DNA of 60,161 bases, taken from NCBI GenBank assembly GCA_020073085.1, contig JAIQFV010000009.1, positions 1-60,161 of the forward strand, read 5' to 3'. Each line of letters begins with the position of its first letter. The stretch's first letter is position 1. Positions 1-8,486 of the stretch are shown here, piece after piece. The position numbers and the translations under genes are program-made. Under the pieces are notes generated by a model that worked only from the letters and a program-made list of their open reading frames with translations, ran no database searches and had not been told where the DNA came from. Source of the stretch: Terriglobia bacterium (GTDB lineage Bacteria > Acidobacteriota > Terriglobia > JAIQFV01).

Positions 1-213
1 TTGAACCAGGCCGAAATCGAAATCAGCTTGTTCTCCCGGCAATGCTTGGGCCATCGCCGCATCTCGAGCTTACCGTTGCTACGGCGGGAGTCGCGGGCTT
101 GGAACCGAAGGGTCAACCACGATCAAGTGAAAATCAACTAGCAGTTCACCCGGAAAAAAGCACGGATCAAGTTCAAATACAAAAAGAACTCTTTCACGCG
201 GTCAAAGACCTAG
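1..213 (+). pseudogene. IS630-family transposase, C-terminal remnant
   Basis: Reading frame 1 gives NQAEIEISLFSRQCL, then an arginine-rich stretch, then QFTRKKARIKFKY before a stop at 211-213. This matches the end of the DDE domain of IS630-type transposases, where the last catalytic glutamate lies in an N-x-A-E-I-E/S motif and the protein ends in FTxxxARIKxK. An in-frame TAG at 139-141 sits where the family normally has a tryptophan before the FT motif, so a TGG to TAG change has probably broken the gene. The 5' part lies outside the window, so whether the rest is present is unknown. I see no clear terminal inverted repeat after the stop. Confidence 0.75.
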
Positions 214-322
214 AGGGAGAACCATATGAGTATCACACATTCAGGGCACTCGGCCCCTTGACCTGTTGCTTTCCCAAAGGAATTGTGGCATACTCCCTGT
301 TGGAAACCAAAAGGTCGACTCT

Positions 323-670
323 ATGAGTGAAAAACCGGATGTTCCGCAGGGAACTCTGGCGCTGATGGTCCTCAAGACCCTCGATGTGCTCGGTCCGCTG
401 CACGGCTATGGGATCGCCCGGCGCATCGAACAGATCAGCGGAGATCTGCTGGCCGTGAACCAGGGTACCCTCTATCCCGTGCTGCTGAAGCTGGAGCATG
501 AAGGCTCAATTACCTCCGAATGGGGCGTCTCGGAGAATAACCGCCGGGCGCGTTTTTACCGGCTGACGCGGGCAGGACTGAAGCAGTTGCGGGCTGAAAC
601 CCGCGACTGGGAGCAAACGGCAGCCATCATCGCGCGGTTCTTCGAGGTGAAGGCGGAGGATTTGTCGTGA
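323..670 (+). CDS. PadR-family transcriptional regulator
   Basis: Winged-helix regulator of about 115 residues, the usual size for short PadR proteins. The core motifs are visible: LHGYGIARRIEQ near residue 30, GTLYPVLLKLE (recognition helix and wing entry) near residue 55, and RRARFYRLTRAGLKQL near residue 80. The ATG at 323 gives MSEKPDVPQGTLALMVLKTL, the standard PadR start, with AAGG about 10 bases upstream; a longer TTG-initiated version from 266 adds a tail with no family match. The stop overlaps the GTG of the permease gene that follows, so the two are translationally coupled. PadR genes sit beside this type of permease throughout Acidobacteria, and autoregulation of the pair is likely (inference). 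Confidence 0.93.
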   Translation: MSEKPDVPQGTLALMVLKTLDVLGPLHGYGIARRIEQISGDLLAVNQGTLYPVLLKLEHEGSITSEWGVSENNRRARFYRLTRAGLKQLRAETRDWEQTAAIIARFFEVKAEDLS

Positions 671-3375
671 GATTCCTGAGGCGGCTTCTGGTGCGTCTCG
701 CAAACTTCGCGACGAGACGGCAAAATGATCAACGGTTACGGGAAGAGATAGAGGGGCATCTTGCCCTGCAAACCGTGGAGAATCTTCGCGCCGGCATGCT
801 CCCGGCGGAGGCGCGCCGCCAGGCCGTGCTGAAGTTTGGCGCGGTGGAGGCGATTCGGGAAGAATATCACGCTGAGCTAGGGCTGCCGTTGATTGAAAAT
901 TTGCTGCAGGATTTGTGGTACGCGATGCGGGTATTTGCAAAGTCGCGGGGTTTCGCTGCCGTCGCGATTTTGACGATCGCCCTGGGCATCGGAGCGACGA
1001 CGGCGATCTTCAGCATCGTGAATGCGGTGCTGCTGCGCTCTCTGCCTTACCCCGAGCCGGACCGTTTGGTAAAGATCTTCTTTAACAATCCAGGGACGGG
1101 GTTGCACGGGGTACGGTTCTCCGTCCCCGAAATGGACGATCTCAGAGATCGGGCGGGTGTATTCGATTACGTGAGTGCCGCGTGCCGCGGCAGCATCGAT
1201 TTGACCGGCGGCGCGCAGCCAAAGCGTCTCGAGGTGCTCGCCGTCAGTTCCACCTACTTTTCACTGCTTGGCGCAACCCCCCAAATGGGAAGGTTGTTTA
1301 GTCGTCAGGACTTCACGGCCGGTTACGCGCCGGTCGTGGTCATCAGCGATAGCCTTTGGCGCCGCAACTTTGCCGCCGATCCCAATGTTCTCGGCCATGC
1401 CATCCACCTGGACAACGATCCGTACACCATTGTCGGCGTTCTTCCGCCGGGATTTCGGCATCCCGGGTTACCGCGCGCCCAGGACGTGGAGGTTTGGCAA
1501 ACCTCAGGATTCAGCGCTGCTCCCGATCCCACGCCAACACGCAGGACCCGGCTTTTACCTCAGGCATACGGAAGGCTGAAACAGGGCGTGACGCTGGCGC
1601 AAGCTCAGGACCGGCTCACTGCCATGGCCCGCGAGTTGCGCCACGAATATGCGACGGACTATCCGCCCGAGGGCAAATGGACGGTCGAGATTCAGCCCCT
1701 GCAGGAAGCATTGGTGGGGAATATTCGGGCCGTGCTGCTGGTATTGCAGGGGGCGGTCATTCTGATCGTTCTCATTGTCTCGCTGAACATTGCCAATCTC
1801 CTTTTGGCGCGCGCGTCGGGCCGGCAACAGGAGATGGCGATGCGGTCTGCGCTGGGGGCGAGCCGAGGCCGCATCGTGCGTCAGATGCTGACTGAATCCC
1901 TTCTTCTGTCTTTTGTCGGCGGAGCCGCCGGCATCGCCTTGGCAGTTGCCGCCTTGAAATTCATGCTGCGCCTTATTCCGCCGAGTATTCCCCGGTTCAG
2001 TGAAGTAACAGTCGACTGGGCAGTGCTGGCGTTTGCTCTGCTGATCTCGCTTCTTACCGGCCTGTTGTTCGGACTTGCTCCCGCCATGCACTCCACGAGA
2101 ACGGATCTCTCCATGGCAATTCGAGAGGGGGCTCGGGGCTCCGGCTACAGCCTCAAAACCGGTCGCTTGCGGGATGCTTTGATCGTGTCGGAACTGGCCA
2201 TTGCGGTTGTTCTGATGGTCGGAGCCGGCCTGTTGCTGAGAACGCTTCGGGACTTGCTCAAAGAAGATCCAGGCTTTAATCCCACCCAAGTTGTCGCCGC
2301 CAGCGTCAATCTGCCGTATCCCACCGATCCGAAGACGGACCCGTATCTCACGATCGCCCAGCAAAGTACTTTCTACCGGGAGCTGCAGTGCCGCATGAAT
2401 GCAATCCCGGGTGTGGAGCTGGCCGGATTCGTCTCGGATCTGCCTGCCGCCGGGAGTCCGTTCAACTTCGCGCTGGGTATCGAAGATCGTCCATTCAAAC
2501 CCGGAGAGATATTGCGTGCCGAGCCCATCATCATCAGCCCCGGTTACTTTGAGGTGATGCAGGCCCCGCTCGTGCGGGGGCGGTATTTTACCGAAGACGA
2601 TCAAGACGGCAAACGGCCGGTCGCGATCGTTGATGAATCCACCGCGCGCCGCTACTGGCCGGATCGCGATCCGCTGGGCCGCCGGCTGCGCGTCGGCCAG
2701 GATCCCACTTCGTCATGGCGGACGATAGTGGGGATTGTGAAGGACATCAAGCATGACGGGCTCGACGTCGATGGTGTCCCTCACATCTATGTCTCCATCT
2801 ATCAGGAATTCGATGCGGTGCAGGGCGTCGTCTTCCGGGATTTCAGCGTCGTGTTGCGGACCTCTCTGCCGGCAAGCGTTCTCGATCCGCAGGTTCGCCG
2901 CCAGGTCCAGAGTATTGATCCGGGCTTACCTGTATACAACGTCACTTCCATGAACGAACTGCTCGACAGGTCGCTGGCTTCGCGCCGTTTCTCTGCCCGG
3001 CTTGTGGGCGGATTTGCCGTTCTGGCGCTTCTTCTGGCTTCCATTGGAATCTACGGCTTGCTGGCTTATATGGTTGGCCAACGGTCTCGCGAGATCGGTC
3101 TGCGAATGGCTTTGGGAGCCGGGCGAGCCGACATTCTCAAACTGATTCTCAAAAAGGGGATTGTCCTCGCCGGCGTCGGAGTCATTGCCGGCGTGATCCT
3201 TTCCGCATCGACTGCCTCGATGATGGCGAGTTTGCTCTATGGGGTTCGTCCCCACGATCCGGCCGTCTTTCTGATCGTGCCTCTGCTTTTCCTTGGCGTC
3301 GCCGCGCTGGCCAGCTACCTTCCAGCCCGGCGAGCAACGAAAGTAGACCCGATGCTTGCCCTTCGCGAGGGATGA
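667..3375 (+). CDS. MacB/FtsX-type orphan ABC permease (ADOP family)
   Basis: A 902-residue inner-membrane protein. The first 90 or so residues are the charged cytoplasmic prefix typical of PadR-coupled permeases (LREEIEGHLALQT, then EARRQAVLKFGAVEAIREEY). A MacB-like core follows: TM1 with ALGIGATTAIFSIVNAVLL near residue 105, a large periplasmic domain, TM segments near 360-480, a second core copy beginning near 500, and the closing motif [20 protein letters not shown]. It has no ATPase domain and no ATPase gene is adjacent, hence orphan. GTG start at 667 overlaps the PadR stop (GTGA). Substrate is unknown; relatives act in export or envelope stress. It is the only one of the three full permeases here with the prefix domain. 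Confidence 0.93.
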   Translation: MRFLRRLLVRLANFATRRQNDQRLREEIEGHLALQTVENLRAGMLPAEARRQAVLKFGAVEAIREEYHAELGLPLIENLLQDLWYAMRVFAKSRGFAAVAILTIALGIGATTAIFSIVNAVLLRSLPYPEPDRLVKIFFNNPGTGLHGVRFSVPEMDDLRDRAGVFDYVSAACRGSIDLTGGAQPKRLEVLAVSSTYFSLLGATPQMGRLFSRQDFTAGYAPVVVISDSLWRRNFAADPNVLGHAIHLDNDPYTIVGVLPPGFRHPGLPRAQDVEVWQTSGFSAAPDPTPTRRTRLLPQAYGRLKQGVTLAQAQDRLTAMARELRHEYATDYPPEGKWTVEIQPLQEALVGNIRAVLLVLQGAVILIVLIVSLNIANLLLARASGRQQEMAMRSALGASRGRIVRQMLTESLLLSFVGGAAGIALAVAALKFMLRLIPPSIPRFSEVTVDWAVLAFALLISLLTGLLFGLAPAMHSTRTDLSMAIREGARGSGYSLKTGRLRDALIVSELAIAVVLMVGAGLLLRTLRDLLKEDPGFNPTQVVAASVNLPYPTDPKTDPYLTIAQQSTFYRELQCRMNAIPGVELAGFVSDLPAAGSPFNFALGIEDRPFKPGEILRAEPIIISPGYFEVMQAPLVRGRYFTEDDQDGKRPVAIVDESTARRYWPDRDPLGRRLRVGQDPTSSWRTIVGIVKDIKHDGLDVDGVPHIYVSIYQEFDAVQGVVFRDFSVVLRTSLPASVLDPQVRRQVQSIDPGLPVYNVTSMNELLDRSLASRRFSARLVGGFAVLALLLASIGIYGLLAYMVGQRSREIGLRMALGAGRADILKLILKKGIVLAGVGVIAGVILSASTASMMASLLYGVRPHDPAVFLIVPLLFLGVAALASYLPARRATKVDPMLALREG

Positions 3376-3483
3376 CCTCGCCGTGTTTAGGGCCCACTGA
3401 TCAGGGCGTGATTTCGGTTACGCCCCGGATGTTTGGAAATCCACATTGTTTCGGGTTCAAACAAATTGAGGAGAGTCACTCGA

Positions 3484-4986
3484 ATGAAACAGATAAGAAT
3501 CTTCTTGCTGTTGGCAGTGCTCATCTTTACCCTGGCGGCCTCGTGGTACTCCGGGCTTGCCTATGCCCAGCGCGTCGATGCTCTCGGGCCGCAGGTGCGC
3601 AAGTACCTGAGTGTCAGCACCCCCAAAGTAATCCTTGAACACGTCCAAATCATCGATGGCACGGGGGCCGCGCCGAGCCCGGATCAGAACATCTACATCG
3701 CGGGCGGAAAGATAACCGCCATATCCGCGGGCGCGGACCAGGCCCCGAGCGACGGCACCACGATACTCAACCTGCGAGGTTACTCGGTCATGCCGGGCAT
3801 CGTCGGCATGCACGATCATCTGTTCTATCTGGCGCGGCCAAATCTCGGAGCCGACGGGAGCTTCGACAGCCCGGCCCTTTTTGTACAGATGAGCTTCTCG
3901 GCGCCTCGGCTGTATCTGGCGAACGGCGTGACGACCGCGCGCACTGTAGGCAGTGTCGATCCTTATACGGATTTAAGACTCAAGCAGGCCATTGAAACGG
4001 GCAGCCTCCCTGGCCCGCATCTGGACGTCACCGGTCCCTATCTGGAAGGATCCAGCAACAATCCAAATCTCCAAATGCACCAGCTCAGCGGGCCAGAGGA
4101 TGCACGTCAGACAGTGGCCTACTGGGCGGATCGTGGCGTGACCTCGTTCAAGGCCTACGCGCATATCACCCGGGAGGAATTGAGCGCCGCGGTCAAAGAG
4201 GCACACCAGCGCGGCCTGAAGGTTACGGGCCATTTGTGCTCGGTCACCTATGCGGAAGCAGCGGAGATCGGCATAGACAATCTCGAGCACGGATTCTTCG
4301 CGAATACCGACCTGGATCCCGACAAGAAACCCGACGCGTGCAGTGCGAGCGGGGGTGACTACACGCTCGAGCACATGACCCCCGGCAGCCCCGAGGCGGA
4401 TCGGCTGATCGCAACGCTCATCCGTCATCAGGTCGCGATCACGTCAACACTGCCGGGTACCGCGTCATCCGTGCCGATCAATGCGTCGATGGACGGTCGT
4501 TCGCCCGTGCGGGCGGCGGTGTTGGAGGCCATGGCGCCCTCGATGCGCGAAGCGTATCTCTACAGTCGTAATCGTCCCAGATCGCCTCAGAGTAACGCAG
4601 CCGACCTGCTCCGCAGAGACACGGATCTGGAGCGCGCCTTCGTCGCCGCGGGCGGGCTACTGCTGGCGGGACCGGATCCGGTTGGCATCGGCGGTAACCT
4701 CCCAGGCTTTGGCGATCAGCGTGAGATCGAGTTGCTGGTAGACGCCGGGTTTCAACCGGTCCAAGCGATTCGAATCGCGACTTTGAACGGTGCGATCTTT
4801 CTCGGTCGCCAGGATCAGATCGGCTCGATTGCGGCTGGGAAAAACGCGGACCTCGTGGTGATGAAAGGTGATCCAGCCTCTCGTATCACGGATATCGAAA
4901 ACGTCGAAATCGTCTTCAAGGACGGCGTCGGATACGACACCCAGAAGCTGCTCGATTCGGTGAAGGGCCGTTATGGGGAATATTAA
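3484..4986 (+). CDS. secreted amidohydrolase, metal-dependent
   Basis: A 500-residue amidohydrolase-superfamily protein with an N-terminal signal peptide (MKQIRIFLLLAVLIFTLAASWYS, cleavage likely after AYA). Metal-binding motifs in order: HDH within PGIVGMHDHLFY near residue 112; KAYAHI near 225; the histidines of GLKVTGHLCS and IDNLEHGFF near 245-270; and the aspartate of LLAGPDPVG near 395. The C-terminal ADLVVMKGDPA returns to the composite beta-sandwich. The start at ATG 3484 is preceded by GAGGAG; the longer reading from 3433 would bury the signal peptide. A paralogous gene lies 158 bases downstream in the same direction, suggesting co-transcription. The family includes imidazolonepropionase-like hydrolases and prolidases; the substrate cannot be told. 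Confidence 0.9.
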   Translation: MKQIRIFLLLAVLIFTLAASWYSGLAYAQRVDALGPQVRKYLSVSTPKVILEHVQIIDGTGAAPSPDQNIYIAGGKITAISAGADQAPSDGTTILNLRGYSVMPGIVGMHDHLFYLARPNLGADGSFDSPALFVQMSFSAPRLYLANGVTTARTVGSVDPYTDLRLKQAIETGSLPGPHLDVTGPYLEGSSNNPNLQMHQLSGPEDARQTVAYWADRGVTSFKAYAHITREELSAAVKEAHQRGLKVTGHLCSVTYAEAAEIGIDNLEHGFFANTDLDPDKKPDACSASGGDYTLEHMTPGSPEADRLIATLIRHQVAITSTLPGTASSVPINASMDGRSPVRAAVLEAMAPSMREAYLYSRNRPRSPQSNAADLLRRDTDLERAFVAAGGLLLAGPDPVGIGGNLPGFGDQREIELLVDAGFQPVQAIRIATLNGAIFLGRQDQIGSIAAGKNADLVVMKGDPASRITDIENVEIVFKDGVGYDTQKLLDSVKGRYGEY

Positions 4987-5144
4987 GGGTTGCCTCCTGG
5001 GTTGGGACCTGCCTCCTAGGCCAGGTGTTTCCGGCGTGTCTCGTCCGCCTCCGAAATTCAGGCGCATGGCAACGCCGAGGATGCCTTTTAGCTTTTGTTC
5101 CGTCCTGCTTCACCGGGTTGTTTTTCAGAGGAGGATTGAGTCCG

Positions 5145-6515
5145 ATGCGCAAACGGTTCACGCTGTTGGCGGTATTCTTTTTCACGCTGTTTTCAACAGG
5201 GCAGGCCCCCGCCCAGTCGCCCTCCGTCGTGACTCTAGTAAAAGCTGGCCGGCTGCTCGATCCCCGGACCGGGAATGTGCTTTCACCCGCAGCCGTGCTG
5301 ATTGAAAACGGCAAGATCAAGGAAGTCGGTCCGCCTTCACGAGTGCAAGATCATGCGCCGGCGGGCGTCAAGATCATTGACTTGGGCAGCGCGACCCTGC
5401 TGCCCGGGCTGATTGACAGTCATACCCACCTGCTTCTCAACGTAGTGGTGCCGGCGGAAGCTGAGATGACTCGCTACACCTTTTTTCAACCGGGGCTATT
5501 GCTCGCAGTCGCCGCAAAGTCGCCCGCTGAACGGGTGTTGTTGGGCGCACAAATGGCGCGAGAGGACCTGGAGAGTGGTTTCACGACTGTGCGCAACGTC
5601 GGGCATTCCGGCATTGATGGCGATGCTGCGCTACGCGACGCGATCAATACAGGCCGTGTTCCCGGCCCGAGAATTCTGGCCGCCGGTCGTAAACTCACGC
5701 CGATGGGTGGTTACTTCCAGGCTCTCAATCCCGCTGTCGCCGAGTCAATCCTGCGACAGGAATTTCTGGAGGTAGCAAGCCCCGAGGAGGCACGGCGGGC
5801 TGTCGATGAGGATCTCTTCTACAATGTCGATCTTATCAAGGCTGTGGCCGACGATGACGGCGTTGGCATCACCGTGCCGGTAATGACGGCCATCGTCGAG
5901 GAGGCTCATCGGGCGCACAAGAGGGTTGCCGTCCACGCTCAGACCCAAATTGCCATCCAAACGGCGATCGATGGAGGCGCAGACTCCATCGAGCATGGCG
6001 ATGCTGTGACCGACGAGCAACTTAACATGATGCGCGACAAGGGAATCTTCTTCGACATAACGCCCACCTTTTGGAGCGCTTTTCTTACAAACATTTTTGA
6101 GGCGAACATAGCCATGTCCCCCGAGTTGAAATCGAGGATGGCCGCCAGTAATGACCGAAGGCGGCCAAGAGTGGCCGATCTCATTCAGCGAATATTGAAG
6201 TCGGGAGTGAAGTTTGCGGCCGGATCAGACATGTGCTGGTTCTATCCAGGGAAAACGCGCGGCCAAGCCACGGCAACGATGTTTTCGGCCTTGCATGACG
6301 CCGGAATGGTGCCGCTCGACATCATTCGTGCGGTCACATCAAACGCCGCAGAAATGTTGGGCTGGCAGGACCGGGTTGGCGCTGTTGAGCCCGGGCGATT
6401 TGCTGATCTCATTGCCGTGGCTGGAGATCCGATCGCCGACATTACCGAGCTCGAGCGCGTTCGCTTCGTGATGAAAGATGGCCAATTAATCAGGAATGAT
6501 CTTGCGCCGCATTAG
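5145..6515 (+). CDS. secreted amidohydrolase, imidazolonepropionase/Xaa-Pro dipeptidase-like
   Basis: A 456-residue amidohydrolase with signal peptide MRKRFTLLAVFFFTLFSTGQAPAQS. Conserved metal sites: GLIDSHTHLLLN near residue 90, HKRVAVHAQTQ near 262, ADSIEHGDAV near 282 and KFAAGSDMCW near 355, ending in FADLIAVAGDPIADI. All expected ligands are present, so it should be active. ATG 5145 has AGAGGAGG upstream; the longer frame from 5025 lacks a sensible ribosome site. It resembles the preceding gene in layout but is only a distant paralogue. Exported hydrolases of this group act on N-acyl or proline peptides, so the pair may scavenge peptide-like compounds in the periplasm (inference). Confidence 0.9.
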   Translation: MRKRFTLLAVFFFTLFSTGQAPAQSPSVVTLVKAGRLLDPRTGNVLSPAAVLIENGKIKEVGPPSRVQDHAPAGVKIIDLGSATLLPGLIDSHTHLLLNVVVPAEAEMTRYTFFQPGLLLAVAAKSPAERVLLGAQMAREDLESGFTTVRNVGHSGIDGDAALRDAINTGRVPGPRILAAGRKLTPMGGYFQALNPAVAESILRQEFLEVASPEEARRAVDEDLFYNVDLIKAVADDDGVGITVPVMTAIVEEAHRAHKRVAVHAQTQIAIQTAIDGGADSIEHGDAVTDEQLNMMRDKGIFFDITPTFWSAFLTNIFEANIAMSPELKSRMAASNDRRRPRVADLIQRILKSGVKFAAGSDMCWFYPGKTRGQATATMFSALHDAGMVPLDIIRAVTSNAAEMLGWQDRVGAVEPGRFADLIAVAGDPIADITELERVRFVMKDGQLIRNDLAPH

Positions 6516-6542
6516 TATTTATTGGGGTCGTATCTTTGTAAG

Positions 6543-6650
6543 AAAAGGGGTCAGCCTGCACATTCGACATCGAGAGAGCATGCGACCGAAAGCAATCCCC
6601 TCTTTTGGATCTTGCCCGGATTTGTCGATTGTCGCAGCCTGACCCCCCTT
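6543..6650. repeat. palindromic intergenic element with imperfect terminal inverted repeats
   Basis: The left arm 6543-6569 (AAAAGGGGTCAGCCTGC, then CATTCGACA) is nearly the reverse complement of 6623-6650 (TGTCGATT, then GCAGCCTGACCCCCCTT). About 53 bases lie between them. No ORF fits inside. This is the layout of a short REP- or MITE-like element. It sits 28 bases after the amidohydrolase stop and might also act as a transcription end, although no T-run follows the hairpin directly. Confidence 0.6.
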
Positions 6651-7127
6651 GTTCCATTACCAATCTCCTCAATCCGAAATCTGTCTTCCGCATTCCGAAA
6701 TTCACAATCGATTTACTCGTACCTCAAGGCGACCATCGGATCGACGCACAGCGCCCGGCGGGCGGGAAGAATTAGGATCGTGCCAGGTCTCAGCGGGCTG
6801 TTGCTCAAACTGGAGAGCGCCGGGTGGTCCCGCACCTGCGGGGGGCCTACAACATAACCGCACGATTTTACGTTGTTAGCCGTCTGGGTGGACTGAGCCG
6901 GCGAGTTGATTTGAGCGACAGCCCGTCAGAATTCAACATGTCCAACGATTTTGTGAAGCAGCTTCAGGGCCCAGGCCAAGAAGTGCCATTACAACACCTG
7001 TTGATTTTTGAGATCTGGCACCATTGTCCCTGGCCTATTGTTTCACGAGAGCCCTTTGCCCTATGGGGGGTGGCTGGAACGGCGGGCAAAAAAAAAGTGA
7101 AAAAAAAACTTGCATCTAAGATGGTGT
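6651..7127. other. gene-free stretch holding decayed sequence
   Basis: Between the palindromic element and the GntR operator I find no gene. 6661-6711 carries the AATCCGAAAT/CCGCATTCCGAAAT words shared with two other intergenic sites in the window. 6713-6778 is a permease remnant on the minus strand, described separately. 7088-7109 has two runs of nine A residues separated by GTG. The rest, 6840-7080, shows no recognisable motif. Confidence 0.5.
6713..6778 (-). pseudogene. C-terminal remnant of an orphan ABC permease
   Basis: Read on the minus strand, this stretch encodes ILILPARRALCVDPMVALRYE followed by TAA. That is the closing motif of the MacB-type orphan permeases (compare [20 protein letters not shown] and YVPAFRTTRVDPMSALRYE in the two intact minus-strand copies here). 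Upstream of it the frame gives no further permease sequence, so only about 21 codons survive. It marks a former fourth permease gene, mostly deleted. Confidence 0.75.
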
Positions 7128-7151
7128 TATAGTTAACTATATCACTATACT
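7128..7151 (+). promoter_or_regulatory. operator-like palindrome and -10 box of the GntR/ABC operon
   Basis: 7128-7141 is a perfect 14-base palindrome, TATAGTTAACTATA, and is followed at 7146-7151 by TATACT, a good -10 match. No convincing -35 lies 17 bases upstream (GGTGTT), which would suit a promoter controlled by the regulator itself. The site is about 60 bases before the GntR start. YtrA-type GntR proteins bind AT-rich palindromes in their own promoters, so this is the likely operator. The role is inferred from position and symmetry. Confidence 0.5.
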
Positions 7152-7212
7152 AGGCGAATGGATCGATCGAAAAGATTCCTTGCGCCTCTCTCGTAAGGGC
7201 TATCTGGAAGAC

Positions 7213-7614
7213 ATGATGGATCTTGAGTGGAACAACAGTCAACCGATTTACCGTCAGCTTCGCGACCGGGTCGTCGCCATGATACTCGACGGGGTACTCA
7301 AAGAGGGCGATCCGCTGCCGTCGGTGCGCATTGTGGCGGCCGAATACCGGATCAATCCGCTCACGGTCTTGAAGGGCTATCAACAACTGGTCGACGAACA
7401 GCTGGTCGAGAGCAAACGAGGTCGCGGAATGTTCATTAATGCGGGCGCGCGCAATCTGCTGCTGCAGGGCGAACGCCAGAAGTTTCTTGCGGAACTATGG
7501 CCCAGGGTCTACGCCACCATTCAGCGGCTTGGCCTGACACCGGAGGAACTGCTCGAGGCTGGCGCCAGCCGCAATTCGAATTCGAAACCCAAAGAGGGGG
7601 AGACGAAGCCATGA
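7213..7614 (+). CDS. GntR-family regulator, YtrA subfamily
   Basis: A 133-residue regulator: an N-terminal winged helix (QPIYRQLRDRVVAMILDGVLKEGDPLPSVR, then NPLTVLKGYQQL and the wing ESKRGRGMFI) with only a short helical tail and no ligand-binding domain, the hallmark of the YtrA branch. The ATG at 7213, or the ATG directly after it at 7216, is preceded by GGAAG. The last codons overlap the ATG of the ABC ATPase gene (ATGA), so regulator and transporter are coupled. YtrA-type repressors control their own ABC operons, often induced by cell-wall-active antibiotics or membrane stress. The palindrome at 7128-7141 is the probable binding site. Confidence 0.92.
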   Translation: MMDLEWNNSQPIYRQLRDRVVAMILDGVLKEGDPLPSVRIVAAEYRINPLTVLKGYQQLVDEQLVESKRGRGMFINAGARNLLLQGERQKFLAELWPRVYATIQRLGLTPEELLEAGASRNSNSKPKEGETKP

Positions 7615-8486
7615 CAGTTGTAGAAGCACGCGGCCTCCGTAAAAGCTTTGGCCTAACCATCGCGCTGGACGGGATCGATTTGCGCGTCGAAGAGGGTCGC
7701 ATCCTCGGACTCATCGGCCCCAACGGCGCGGGCAAGACCACCGCGCTCAACGCGGTTCTCGGCCTCACCCCCTATCAGGGAGAGCTGACGGTGCTGGGGC
7801 GCGATCCCTGGGTCGAGCGCGATCAGCTCATGCGCGACGTCTCGTTCATTGCCGATGTCGCCGTGCTGCCGCGCTGGGCGCGGGTTTCGCAGCTGCCCGA
7901 CTACGTCGACGGCGTGCATCCGCGGTTCGATCGCGCCAAGGCGGAGGCCTTTCTGGCAAAGACCAACATCCGGCGCACCAGCAAGGTCCGGGAATTGTCG
8001 AAGGGCATGGTGACGCAGCTGCATCTCGCCCTGGTCATGGCCATTGACGCGAGACTGCTGGTGCTGGACGAACCGACGCTGGGGCTTGACATCCTGTACC
8101 GCAAGAGTTTCTACGACTCCCTGCTGAACGACTACTACGACCGCCGCCGCACCATCGTCGTGACGACGCATCAGGTGGAAGAGGTCCAGCACGTCCTCAC
8201 CGATCTCATGTTCATCAACCGCGGCCGTATCGTACTCAGTTGCAGCATGGAGGAATTCGAGGCGCGCTATCTGGAAGTGATGGTCCATCCCGAGCAGGCT
8301 GCCGCGGCCCGGGCGCTCAAGCCGATGCACGAGCGCCAGTTGTTCGGCCGCAGCATCCTGCTGTTCGACCGTGTCGATCGTCAGCAACTCGCCGGCCTGG
8401 GCGAGGTGCGCACGCCCAGCATCGCGGACGTGTTTGTTGCCGTGATGGGCAATCAGGCCGGCGAGTCACAAGGAGCCACTACATGA
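7611..8486 (+). CDS. ABC transporter ATP-binding protein
   Basis: A 291-residue ATPase. Walker A is GPNGAGKTT at residues 36-44; the signature is the degenerate LSKGM near residue 130; Walker B is LLVLDEPTLGLD near 150; the switch histidine is in VVTTHQVEEVQ. The tail after residue 210 is a substrate- or partner-specific extension, as in the YtrB/BcrA-like group. Start at ATG 7611 overlaps the regulator stop, and its own stop overlaps the permease start (ATGA at 8483-8486), so the three genes form one tightly coupled operon. Likely an exporter acting on the membrane or a peptide antibiotic, but the substrate cannot be read. Confidence 0.93.
   Translation: MTVVEARGLRKSFGLTIALDGIDLRVEEGRILGLIGPNGAGKTTALNAVLGLTPYQGELTVLGRDPWVERDQLMRDVSFIADVAVLPRWARVSQLPDYVDGVHPRFDRAKAEAFLAKTNIRRTSKVRELSKGMVTQLHLALVMAIDARLLVLDEPTLGLDILYRKSFYDSLLNDYYDRRRTIVVTTHQVEEVQHVLTDLMFINRGRIVLSCSMEEFEARYLEVMVHPEQAAAARALKPMHERQLFGRSILLFDRVDRQQLAGLGEVRTPSIADVFVAVMGNQAGESQGATT

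Noticed and set aside
1555-2604. Long minus-strand open frame (349 codons) inside the first permease gene
   Set aside because: It is the antisense of a clear permease gene in GC-rich DNA, with no family motifs or ribosome site.
6790-6860. Plus-strand frame with LLLKLESAGW, like the recognition part of a PadR protein next to the permease remnant
   Set aside because: The match is only about ten residues and lies on the strand opposite the permease remnant, so it cannot be the usual PadR/permease pair. Chance cannot be excluded.
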